DNA from: Paenibacillus taichungensis
GTDB taxonomy: Bacteria > Bacillota > Bacilli > Paenibacillales > Paenibacillaceae
Assembly: GCF_013359905.1 (NCBI RefSeq)
Contig: NZ_JABMCC010000098.1
Location: 62,001 to 126,000 of the forward strand
Length of the DNA: 64,000 nucleotides
Reading direction: 5' to 3'
This document shows positions 1-7,918 of the stretch, piece after piece. The translations under genes and the position numbers were made by a program. Under the pieces are notes generated by a model. The model did not search any database and had not been told where the DNA came from. It was given only the letters and a program-made list of their open reading frames with translations. Position 1 is the stretch's first letter; every line of letters starts with the position of its first letter.

Positions 1-22
1 TTTTTGATATGTAGCCCTCGGT

Positions 23-775
23 TTAATCCTTTAGAGAAGAATTCTTCTTCGTATTTAATACTTCAAATGCTTCTTTTAAAAAATCCATAGTATGCTTAGG
101 CACCAACGATTCATAGGGTATTACGTTTTTATACAGTTCTTCATTATTTACCTCGTCATTAAAAAACAGATTACTTAATGGAGTATCTGCAAATATATCG
201 TGCAACTGCTGCTGTATGAAAGGATGGTCTGGTTTAAGATCCTTTACGATAGCTCGATGGACCAGCAATAACAAATTGTAAAGTTGTCCATCCAAGTACG
301 TTTGCTTAGTGATATCCTCTGGAAACACCTGATCGATAATATCTACAGAGATATACTTTTGAAGCAGCTTTTTTTGAGCCTGCTCAACACGCATGGAATT
401 CATAAGGAGCATAAGTATTTCAGAGTTTGATTCATTGAGTTGATCTTGCTCGGTTACCAATTTAATTCGTTCAATTGATGCTAAAGAATAATCAATTGCT
501 TCTCTGCGCTGCCGTAGTGATTGTTCTTGAACTCTAATGATTTCATTGAAAGAATAATTTGGATTATCCAAACAGACTTTAATCTCGTTTAATGAAAGAC
601 CTAGACTTTGCAATAATTGGATTTCATAAAGCCTTTTAAAATCCTCATTTACATATATATAATGTTCATTTTCATTTTTTTGTGAGGGTACTAATATGCC
701 AAGTTGTCGATAATGTCTTAATGTACGAACCGTTGTGTTTGCCAGTTTTGCAAATTTACTCACCGTTAATCTCAT
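23..775 (-). CDS. MerR family transcriptional regulator
   Basis: A 250-residue cytoplasmic DNA-binding protein. The N-terminus (about residues 3-70) is a typical MerR winged helix: LTVSKFAKLANTTVRTLRHY followed by QLGIL and a dimer coiled coil. The C-terminal about 150 residues are helical and match no named effector domain that I recognise, so the inducer is unknown. The ATG at 775 has a GAGGA ribosome site 7 bases upstream. It lies 22 bases downstream of the CPBP protease gene on the same strand, so the two are probably cotranscribed from the MerR-type promoter at 1439-1469, which this protein would then control. Known of the family: MerR proteins activate promoters with 19-20 bp spacers by twisting the DNA. 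Autoregulation here is inference. Confidence 0.85.
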   Translation of the reverse strand: MRLTVSKFAKLANTTVRTLRHYRQLGILVPSQKNENEHYIYVNEDFKRLYEIQLLQSLGLSLNEIKVCLDNPNYSFNEIIRVQEQSLRQRREAIDYSLASIERIKLVTEQDQLNESNSEILMLLMNSMRVEQAQKKLLQKYISVDIIDQVFPEDITKQTYLDGQLYNLLLLVHRAIVKDLKPDHPFIQQQLHDIFADTPLSNLFFNDEVNNEELYKNVIPYESLVPKHTMDFLKEAFEVLNTKKNSSLKD

Positions 776-797
776 CTAAAATTCCTCTTTTCAAAAA

Positions 798-1409
798 TCA
801 TTTCTTATATTTTTTCGCCAGAATAATTCCAATAGAAGTATTATAAATCCCATGGGCAAGCATCGGCGGGATTAACGACCCGGTAAAATAAAAGAGTAGT
901 GCTAAAATCAAACCATTTACAAACACGCCAGTAAGGATACGAGTGGCTCCTTTATATTGGGGAACATGTATTACCCAAAATAGAAATGTGCTTATTAGAA
1001 TAACGAGCCAATCCACTGTTATTGAGTATCCAATAAATAATCCGATCAGGACACCTCTAAAAAAGAATTCTTCAAACACACCACCACCTATTGCAGATAC
1101 AGCTATACCACTTGGTCGGATCATTATTTTTTTGATCATATCTGATCCTTCAGTTTTGGGTAGTTCTGTTCTTGTTTTGATGAAAGTAATTAGAACAATA
1201 GTTGTAATAAACAAACTAGAAATAAGACCAATGAGTACAGCGGTTAAAATACTAATTTCGTTTGGTATAAATAAGGAGGCTATAAATGGTAACATTTCTC
1301 CCCACTTAAATATCCCAATAAAAACCAATCCGACAAAAAGAAATGATGTGAGCGTTAGTGATGCTTTCAACAGGATTTTATACTGTTCCTTTGTATTGGG
1401 GTTAGTCAT
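798..1409 (-). CDS. CPBP family intramembrane glutamic endopeptidase
   Basis: A small multi-pass membrane protein of about 203 residues with the CPBP (Abi/CAAX-like) motifs: EEFFFRG (the EExxxR motif), then FWVIH (FxxxH) and a last helix with HGIYN. The conserved Glu and His residues are the proposed metal and catalytic ligands of this family. Roughly six hydrophobic segments are visible. Two adjacent ATGs occur, at 1412 and 1409; the second is 7 bases from the AAAGGAG ribosome site and the first only 4, so I chose 1409. It is the first gene of a two-gene unit with the downstream MerR gene. In other Firmicutes such proteases act in bacteriocin self-immunity or in processing of membrane proteins or peptides; the substrate here cannot be read from sequence. 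Confidence 0.85.
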   Translation of the reverse strand: MTNPNTKEQYKILLKASLTLTSFLFVGLVFIGIFKWGEMLPFIASLFIPNEISILTAVLIGLISSLFITTIVLITFIKTRTELPKTEGSDMIKKIMIRPSGIAVSAIGGGVFEEFFFRGVLIGLFIGYSITVDWLVILISTFLFWVIHVPQYKGATRILTGVFVNGLILALLFYFTGSLIPPMLAHGIYNTSIGIILAKKYKK

Positions 1410-1438
1410 CATAAAACTCCTTTTATCTCATTTTTTTG

Positions 1439-1469
1439 ATTGTAGATTGTGACGTAACGTCCCCCGCAA
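1439..1469 (-). promoter_or_regulatory. MerR-type promoter with 19-bp spacer and dyad
   Basis: Read on the minus strand: -35 TTGCGG, a 19-base spacer, -10 TACAAT. The spacer holds the perfect dyad GACGTTACGTC (1451-1461). An over-long spacer with a central dyad is the hallmark of MerR-activated promoters. It ends about 27 bases before the CPBP start and faces the CPBP-MerR pair, suggesting autoregulation by the MerR protein at 23-775. The remainder of the 1412-1766 gap holds this promoter and the hairpins at 1522-1580; the promoter of the plus-strand importer operon must also lie there, but I see no convincing consensus boxes for it. Confidence 0.6.
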
Positions 1470-1521
1470 CATTTGCTTTATTTTTAAGAAACTAAGTTCT
1501 TGTCCCAAATGGAGGGTAGGA

Positions 1522-1580
1522 AGATATGTGCCATATCTGATTTCCGGACCTTGAGGGTGACAACTCGCAAGGTCTTTCTA
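1522..1580. other. two consecutive hairpins in the divergent gap
   Basis: AGATATG/CATATCT (1522-1538) is a 7-bp stem with a 3-base loop. GACCTTG/CAAGGTC (1547-1574) is a 7-bp stem followed by TTTCTATT. They lie about 190 bases before the importer operon start on the plus strand. The second could be a weak terminator or attenuator. No known riboswitch core is recognisable. Confidence 0.3.
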
Positions 1581-1765
1581 TTAGCGGCTTCCTTTGTTTA
1601 TCGAAATAAGTCGATTAGAAAATCACAATGAAAAATCGATGTGAAATATACGGAAACCTATTGTTTTTTGACTATTGTCTTACGTTTTTGATCTAGGAAT
1701 CATCTGGCGATTTTCATAGAATTACAACTAATCGAGGGTAGGTTCTACAAGAAGGGAAGAATGAT

Positions 1766-2710
1766 ATGGGAGCAAAAGTCACCCGCAAAAGAGTAAGAAC
1801 ACGCTGGCGCAAGCATGATACCGAGCTCACGTTGCTCGTGCTTCCGACCACAATCTGGTACATTTTGTTCAGCTTCTTGCCAATGTTCGGTGTCATTATC
1901 GCTTTCAAGAATTTCAAGATTCACGGGAATTTTCTTAGTAATGTTATAAACAGCGACTGGATCGGGTTCAAAAACTTTGAATTCCTGTTCAGTTCGAATG
2001 ACGTCTGGATCGTAATTCGCAATACAATCGGTTACAACATGATCTTTATTATTCTGGGTATCATCGTGCCTGTGTCACTTGCATTGATGGTTGGACAGCT
2101 GCACAGCCGCAAGGCAGCCAAGGTTTATCAAACGATGATGTTTCTCCCGTATTTCCTATCTTGGGTTGTCGTTTCCGCGGTGCTTTGGGCATTCCTGAGC
2201 TATGACAAGGGGATAGCCAATCAAGTTCTGACCCATTTCAACCAGGATCCAAAAAATTGGTACATGGAACCATCCTATTGGCCTTATCTCCTTGTATTTA
2301 TGAACATGTGGAAGGGTCTCGGCTATGGGATGGTTGTTTACTTGGCGACAATCACAAGCATGGATTCGACCTATTACGAAGCGGCCGTCATTGATGGCGC
2401 TAACAAATGGCAGCAGACACGCTATATTACGCTGCCCTTAATGAAATTTGTTATTGTGCTGATGTTTATCCTGTCAGTCGGAGGCATCTTTTCCACGGAT
2501 TTTGGCTTGTTCTTCCAAGTGCCACGGGACTCCAATTCTCTCTACAACGTAACCACGACGGTCGATGTGCTTGTGTACAAACAACTCAAAACCGCGACGG
2601 TCGGGATGGCGTCCGCCTCTGCCTTCATGCAATCTGTACTGGGCTGCGGAATGATCCTATTCGCGAACTGGATCGTTCGCAAAGTTGATCCAGAAAGCGC
2701 ACTGATTTAG
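1766..2710 (+). CDS. sugar ABC transporter permease (LplB-type)
   Basis: A 314-residue inner-membrane subunit of a carbohydrate importer (CUT1, LplB/YteP-like). It has the family N-terminus (a charged tail, then LLVLPTTIWYILFSFLPMFG and the IAFKNFK motif) and six hydrophobic segments. The EAA loop that docks the ATPase is YEAAVIDGANKWQQ near residues 205-220. The start is supported by a GGGAAG ribosome site. It is first in the order permease, permease, binding protein, kinase, response regulator, second binding protein. No ATPase gene is linked, so an MsmX-like ATPase encoded elsewhere probably powers it. Substrate is unknown; relatives carry complex oligosaccharides from plant or yeast polysaccharides. 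Confidence 0.93.
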   Translation: MGAKVTRKRVRTRWRKHDTELTLLVLPTTIWYILFSFLPMFGVIIAFKNFKIHGNFLSNVINSDWIGFKNFEFLFSSNDVWIVIRNTIGYNMIFIILGIIVPVSLALMVGQLHSRKAAKVYQTMMFLPYFLSWVVVSAVLWAFLSYDKGIANQVLTHFNQDPKNWYMEPSYWPYLLVFMNMWKGLGYGMVVYLATITSMDSTYYEAAVIDGANKWQQTRYITLPLMKFVIVLMFILSVGGIFSTDFGLFFQVPRDSNSLYNVTTTVDVLVYKQLKTATVGMASASAFMQSVLGCGMILFANWIVRKVDPESALI

Positions 2711-2725
2711 AGAGGAGGCAGGAAG

Positions 2726-3655
2726 ATGTCAACACAATCAAGCTACGATTCCGGTCTTGAAAAGTTTAACCGCGTTGGCAAAGGAACGAACATTTTGTTT
2801 CACTTGATCTTTATCATTTTAGCCTTGCTGTGCGTAGTCCCTATCGTCGTGGTACTGTCCATTTCAATGTCAAGTGAGGCTTCGATTCGAGAGACCGGTT
2901 ACCAACTCCTACCGTCGGCATTCTCGGCTGAGTCCTACAACTATATCGTTAAGCAGGGCTCGATGATTATACGTGCACTCGGAGTCTCCGTATTCGTTAC
3001 GGTAGTAGGCACGCTGATCGGCGTACTGCTCACCACTTCGATGGGTTATGCATTGTCCCGTCCCCAATTCAAACTAAAAGGACTGCTGACATGGATTGTA
3101 TTCATCCCAATGGTTTTTAACGGCGGTCTTGTCTCCAGCTATTACATCAATTCGACGATGTTGGGATTAAGCAACACAATCTGGGCGCTGATTCTACCCT
3201 TAGCCGTGTCCTCCTTTAATGTCATCATCTGCAAAACTTTTTTCAAGACGACCATTCCGGACGGGCTGATCGAATCGGCTGAAATCGACGGAGCAGGTCA
3301 ATTCCGCATCTTCTTCACAATCGTGCTTCCGATCTCACTGCCTGTTCTAGCGACGATTGGACTGTTTCTCTGCTTCTCGTACTGGAATGACTGGTTTCAA
3401 TCGATGTTGTATATTGACGACCAAAGCTTGTATTCGCTGCAAGCACTACTGAACAGCCTGATGAGCAACGTTGATGCGCTGGCTAAAAACGCTTCGACGA
3501 TGGGCATAAGCTATGCTGAGCTTGTCGCCACGATGCCCAAAGAATCGGCACGTATGGCTGTTGCGATCATTATTGTACTGCCCGTTGCTCTGGCTTACCC
3601 GTTCTTCCAGAAATACTTTATCTCCGGTTTGACGGTCGGTGCAGTTAAGGGATAA
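2726..3655 (+). CDS. carbohydrate ABC transporter permease (LplC/YtcP-type)
   Basis: A 309-residue partner permease of the gene at 1766, starting 15 bases after it behind an AGAGGAGG site. Six hydrophobic segments; the EAA loop reads IESAEIDGAGQFRIFF. The end, KYFISGLTVGAVKG, is the characteristic LplC C-terminus. It forms a heterodimer with the upstream permease and receives sugar from the lipoprotein encoded next. The same GS/AVKG ending recurs in the partner permeases at 12234 and 33918, marking the three systems as one family. Confidence 0.93.
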   Translation: MSTQSSYDSGLEKFNRVGKGTNILFHLIFIILALLCVVPIVVVLSISMSSEASIRETGYQLLPSAFSAESYNYIVKQGSMIIRALGVSVFVTVVGTLIGVLLTTSMGYALSRPQFKLKGLLTWIVFIPMVFNGGLVSSYYINSTMLGLSNTIWALILPLAVSSFNVIICKTFFKTTIPDGLIESAEIDGAGQFRIFFTIVLPISLPVLATIGLFLCFSYWNDWFQSMLYIDDQSLYSLQALLNSLMSNVDALAKNASTMGISYAELVATMPKESARMAVAIIIVLPVALAYPFFQKYFISGLTVGAVKG

Positions 3656-3738
3656 ATCGAAATAAATCTGGAAATTTCAGGTTTATCATAATTTTGTACA
3701 GGATCGGTGCGTGTTAACTTAAGGGAGGGAATAGAGGA

Positions 3739-5244
3739 ATGAGGAAAAGGTTTAAAGCATGGATGAAAGCTCCGCTTTTGATTGGAGTGGTAACGCTGGC
3801 TATCTTTGGTTTAACAGGCTGTTCCGGTTCAGACAACAATAACGCGTCAAACAACACGCCATCGGAAAACTCAGGATCGAATGCAGGCGAAGGTTCCGGC
3901 GAGGTACCTACGCTGGTGTGGTGGACGATCGGCGGACAAGTGCCAGCCAATTTTGATAAGGCAATTGAGAAGATAAACGAATATACGGCAGAGAAGATTG
4001 GTGTAAAAATCGATCTCCGCGTTGCCAGTTGGGGCGATTGGGACACTAAGATCAATACGATTGTAAACTCCGGTGAAGCTTTCGACATTATGTTTACGAA
4101 TAACGGAAAATACAGTCAACAGGTCAACATGGGTGCTTTCACGGATATTACCGACCTTGTGCCAAACACGGTGCCGGAATTGCACAGCTACATCCCAGAA
4201 TTGGTGTGGGATGGTACAAAAGTTGGTGGCAAGATTTACGCTGTTCCAACGTATAAGGATTCTTCATTAACCCAGTACTGGGTGTTTGACGATGCGCTCG
4301 TTCAAAAGTACAATATCGACCTCGGCAGCATCAAGACACTACAGGATCTGGACAAGCCATTCCGTGACATCAAGGCTGGGGAAGGCAAAGGGTTCTATCC
4401 ACTGTCCTTGACTCAGGGAGAGGGCATTAACGGTTTCTTTAATGACTATGACGATATGACTCTCGGCTTTCAGCCGATCGGCGTCAAGGCCGAAGATGAA
4501 TCCCGTACAGTCGTTTCTGTTCTGGAACAACCGGATATACAGGAAAAGCTGAAGCTCATGCATCAATGGTATAAGGACGGTATTATCAATCCGGATGCGC
4601 CGACCAAGATCGAGGCTGACCCTTATCGCCCGTTCTTCAGTGCGCAGGCGTTCCCTGGTGCAGAAGTGAATTGGCAGATCTCCGCGGGTATTGATAAATA
4701 CGACATGGTTCAAATTCTGGGTCCGATCTATACAACCAGCACAATCCAGGGATCCATGAACGCAATCTCTGCCAACTCCAAGTACAAGGAAGAAGCGCTT
4801 AAATATCTGGAACTGGTAAACACCGACTCCAAGCTGCGCAATATGCTCGCCTATGGCGAAGAGGGTGTCGATTTCGATTATGTAAACGACAATACAGTTG
4901 AACGGAAAACGGATTCGTGGCCATTGGCGGCCTATACGCAAGGAACGTTTTTCAACATGGCTGTCACAAAAGGCGCACCTGAAGATCAGTGGGATCAGGT
5001 CCGCAAACTGAATGAAGCAGCCACTTCATCTTCGATCCTTGGCTTTGCACTGGATATTAGCGAACTCGGCACTGAAGTAGCCAATGTGAAGGCTGTATGG
5101 AACAAATACAATTATGAGTTGATCACTGGCGCATCCGATCCAGAGCAGAAGATACCGCAAATTGTAGAAGAGTTGAAGAAAGCTGGCTTGGATAAGATTA
5201 TGGAAGCCGCCCAAGAACAGATCAACGCATATTTCAAATCATAA
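3739..5244 (+). CDS. extracellular solute-binding lipoprotein, DUF3502-type
   Basis: A 501-residue binding protein for the importer. Its lipoprotein signal peptide ends at LTGC (Cys28), followed by a Ser/Asn/Gly-rich linker that tethers it to the outer face of the membrane. The body is a bilobal substrate-binding fold (LVWWTIGGQ, FDIMFTN, then WQISAGIDKYDMV). The C-terminal about 130 residues (TQGTFFNMAV ... ELITGASDPEQ ... GLDKIMEAAQEQINAYF) match the DUF3502 domain seen in Paenibacillus-type binding proteins. A hairpin terminator follows. It is clearly paralogous to the protein encoded at 7919. Ligand unknown. Confidence 0.93.
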   Translation: MRKRFKAWMKAPLLIGVVTLAIFGLTGCSGSDNNNASNNTPSENSGSNAGEGSGEVPTLVWWTIGGQVPANFDKAIEKINEYTAEKIGVKIDLRVASWGDWDTKINTIVNSGEAFDIMFTNNGKYSQQVNMGAFTDITDLVPNTVPELHSYIPELVWDGTKVGGKIYAVPTYKDSSLTQYWVFDDALVQKYNIDLGSIKTLQDLDKPFRDIKAGEGKGFYPLSLTQGEGINGFFNDYDDMTLGFQPIGVKAEDESRTVVSVLEQPDIQEKLKLMHQWYKDGIINPDAPTKIEADPYRPFFSAQAFPGAEVNWQISAGIDKYDMVQILGPIYTTSTIQGSMNAISANSKYKEEALKYLELVNTDSKLRNMLAYGEEGVDFDYVNDNTVERKTDSWPLAAYTQGTFFNMAVTKGAPEDQWDQVRKLNEAATSSSILGFALDISELGTEVANVKAVWNKYNYELITGASDPEQKIPQIVEELKKAGLDKIMEAAQEQINAYFKS

Positions 5245-5263
5245 TCCTTGAGACTTGCGACAA

Positions 5264-5299
5264 TAACCCGAATGGAGCCGTTGTGGCCGTTCGGGTTTT
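5264..5299 (+). terminator. Rho-independent terminator
   Basis: Stem AACCCGAA (5265-5272) pairs perfectly with TTCGGGTT (5290-5297), with further possible pairing inside the loop and a short T run. It sits 20 bases after the binding-protein stop, separating transport genes from the kinase. Confidence 0.65.
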
Positions 5300-5418
5300 C
5301 CAATCTTATTGGAGACATTTGTGTTTAATTTAAGCTTATAACGGATTGATTTGTCCGACAAATAGCTATATGTTAAAACTATAAGTCTCAATATAATCCA
5401 ACTGCTAAGGAGAGCTGC

Positions 5419-7146
5419 ATGTTTTCCTTCTTTCAAATCAAAATCTACCGCCGCAAATTTATTGCTTACGCGATTTTCACGTTATTCATGGGTCTGATTT
5501 TAAGCGTGTTGACCACGCTTGTCTTGCTGCAGCAGTGGTTAGAGAATGCTCAGAATCAAGCGGCAGATGCATTCTCCCGGGTTGAAAGCATTCTTCAAAA
5601 CGATGCTGAGCGGATTGAAGCCTATTTACAGCGAGTTTACTCTAATAACGGTCTGGTGGCAGACGTTCGTTTTTTTCTCGCCAATAGTGCGGAAGGCTAT
5701 CTGACGGGAAGACTCCAGAACAGCCGCTATGATCAGCCTCTCGCTTCGTTTCCAGAAGACGTGAAAGCTTTTCTCGGCAGCGGGCAGGAAGATATCATCC
5801 AGGTAAGTCTACATACTGAGGAACGAGGCAACGTAGTGCGTTTTGCCAGTAACGGCGCGATGAGCTTTTTGTTTAATCTGCCGAACACGGATGATATATT
5901 TCGAGAGACAATCCAAAGAGGATTCGTCATCCGCAAGCAGCTGCTGGACGAAAATCAAATCTCACGCCAGCTCGGTGAGTTTCGTTTTTTGGTCAGCAGT
6001 GATGTATTATTCAAAGGCGTGCAGAACAATCGGTGGATTGAAAACGGAGTCGTCAGCACGGCTGGGGATGTCTATCTCATGGACGCTGGAGGCAGAGTCA
6101 ACCAGGAATTATTCAGACAGGTTGCATTGCACGAACGTAGCAAGGGCTTTATGCAGTTAGGCAGGCTGGACCGCGTGTTTTATGTGATTCATTCGTCCAA
6201 TGCTTACGACTACCAATTTATAAGTGTTGTAGACATGGCAGTGCTTTTCCGGCAAAAAGCCAGCATGCTAATTACCGTGTTCTTAATCTTTTTGGCAGCT
6301 ATGGTCAGTTTTCTCCTATTAATCGGATACAATCTTCGTGAAGATGCAGGTTTTCTGCAACGGATTATATATTCCATCCAACGTGTAAAATCCGCCAATT
6401 TTACGCCAATCAGTCCGACCCGATATCGGAAGAATGAGTACGGAATGATCGCGAGGGAACTCGACGATATGACGCGTCAGCTTAACCAACACATTCGAAC
6501 CGAATATTTGCTGAAACTGAAACAGAAGGAAACAGAAATGAAAGCGCTTCAAAATCAAATTAACCCTCATTTTTTGTACAATACACTTGAAATTATCCGA
6601 TCGTTTGCGCTGGCCGGCCGCGCAGTTGATACGGCTGAAGCGGTAGCTACCCTAGGCTCGTTATATCGTGCAATCGTGAAGAACGAAGATATTATTCTGT
6701 TGGGCAGTGAGCTGGCTTTGCTTGAAAAATACTTAAAGATCATGGAATTTAAATATCCGGACAGATTCTATTATCAAATCAATGTGGACCAGGGACTACT
6801 GTCTCTGCCTACCGTTAAATTCTGGATGCAGCCGCTCGCCGAGAATTTTTTTGTTCACGGCTTCCATTCGGACCATGAATTTAATCTGCTTGTTGTGAAT
6901 GGCATTGAAAATAACCACTCATACGTATTGGAGATTGTAGACAACGGGAACTCGATCTCGGAAGATCGATTGGCTGATATCCGCCGCAATCTGTCTTTTA
7001 TCGGAGACACGGTATCGGAGAGCATTGGCCTGCGCAACGTGTATACACGGCTTCATTTTTTCTATGGGAAAGGCTTTACCATGCAAATTGAAAATAATGT
7101 GGAAGCTGGTGTCAAAGTTACCTTAACCATAGCGAAGGAGGCGTAA
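5419..7146 (+). CDS. membrane sensor histidine kinase (YesM-like)
   Basis: A 575-residue kinase. Transmembrane helix 1 (about 17-38), an extracellular sensing region (39-280), transmembrane helix 2 (281-303), a HAMP-like linker, then the His_kinase domain with the phospho-acceptor His384 in NQINPHFLYNTL. A HATPase_c domain follows, with N-box PLAENFFVHG and the G1 box IVDNGNSI. It senses an extracellular signal, probably the sugar or the liganded binding protein, and phosphorylates the response regulator that starts 3 bases after its stop. The start has an AAGGAGAG site. No DNA-binding part is present. Confidence 0.93.
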   Translation: MFSFFQIKIYRRKFIAYAIFTLFMGLILSVLTTLVLLQQWLENAQNQAADAFSRVESILQNDAERIEAYLQRVYSNNGLVADVRFFLANSAEGYLTGRLQNSRYDQPLASFPEDVKAFLGSGQEDIIQVSLHTEERGNVVRFASNGAMSFLFNLPNTDDIFRETIQRGFVIRKQLLDENQISRQLGEFRFLVSSDVLFKGVQNNRWIENGVVSTAGDVYLMDAGGRVNQELFRQVALHERSKGFMQLGRLDRVFYVIHSSNAYDYQFISVVDMAVLFRQKASMLITVFLIFLAAMVSFLLLIGYNLREDAGFLQRIIYSIQRVKSANFTPISPTRYRKNEYGMIARELDDMTRQLNQHIRTEYLLKLKQKETEMKALQNQINPHFLYNTLEIIRSFALAGRAVDTAEAVATLGSLYRAIVKNEDIILLGSELALLEKYLKIMEFKYPDRFYYQINVDQGLLSLPTVKFWMQPLAENFFVHGFHSDHEFNLLVVNGIENNHSYVLEIVDNGNSISEDRLADIRRNLSFIGDTVSESIGLRNVYTRLHFFYGKGFTMQIENNVEAGVKVTLTIAKEA

Positions 7147-7149
7147 TGT

Positions 7150-7911
7150 ATGTACAAACTTCTGATCGTTGATGACGAGCCACTAATCCTGGAGGGAATC
7201 AAGCGAACGCTGGACTGGGAAATGCTTGGCTTCAGACAGATTGAGACCAGCGAAACCTATGGGGATGCGCTAACAAAGGCTGTGGAGTTTTGGCCGGACC
7301 TCGCAATTTTTGACGTTTGCATCGGCAAGGAGCGTGGCTATAACGCCATTCACAAGCTTAATGAGCTAGGGCTCCCGACGACCTATATTATGATGAGCGG
7401 TTATGGTGAGTTCGAGTACGCCCTGGAGGCTATTCATTGTGGGGTTAAGGATTATCTACTCAAGCCCGTTGAGCGAGCAAAGCTTCAAGCTCTGATTGAA
7501 CGAGTTATTGTCGAAAATTTGAACGGTACGCTGGAGGGAAGAAATCCGAACTGCCGTGACATAGACCCCATATTGGAAGTGCGCTACGACAGCTTATCCA
7601 AGCTAACCAACCGCATTCTGCTGATGGTTAAGGCTGAATACGATCAAAATATCAATCTCAAAGTGTTGGCCAGTCGTTTTCGGATGAACGGAACCTATCT
7701 TGGACAGATGTTTCTTAAGGAAACAAAGATGAAATTTTCGGAGTATCTTATGGTTTACCGAATGTTATGTGCACGAGAGCGTATTCAGGCTACAGACGAG
7801 AAGATATCGACAATTGCACTCTCCGTCGGTTACGCTAATCTAAACTATTTTTACACGCATTTCCAAGCCTACTTCAGCAAATCGCCTTCAGATATGCGGA
7901 GAAAGGAGTAG
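7150..7911 (+). CDS. short response regulator with AraC DNA-binding domain
   Basis: A 253-residue regulator: receiver domain (1-120) with the acid pair D8-D9, phospho-acceptor Asp55 (IFDVCIG) and the DYLLKPV lysine, then an AraC double helix-turn-helix (about 150-250; LKVLASRFRMNGTYLGQMF, ISTIALSVGYANLNYFYTHF). YesN-type regulators are normally 500-550 residues with a long middle domain; that domain is missing here without any sign of a frameshift. An AAGGAGG site lies 8 bases before the ATG. It probably activates the importer operon and the flanking binding protein. Confidence 0.92.
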   Translation: MYKLLIVDDEPLILEGIKRTLDWEMLGFRQIETSETYGDALTKAVEFWPDLAIFDVCIGKERGYNAIHKLNELGLPTTYIMMSGYGEFEYALEAIHCGVKDYLLKPVERAKLQALIERVIVENLNGTLEGRNPNCRDIDPILEVRYDSLSKLTNRILLMVKAEYDQNINLKVLASRFRMNGTYLGQMFLKETKMKFSEYLMVYRMLCARERIQATDEKISTIALSVGYANLNYFYTHFQAYFSKSPSDMRRKE

Positions 7912-7918
7912 TCCAGAA

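Noticed and set aside
943..1452. Long open frame on the plus strand opposite the CPBP gene
   Set aside because: It is a mirror of the transmembrane coding sequence, with no ribosome site and no recognisable motif.
1522..1580. Hairpin pair considered as a riboswitch
   Set aside because: No conserved core of any known class and no T-box-like element; kept only as an unclassified structure.
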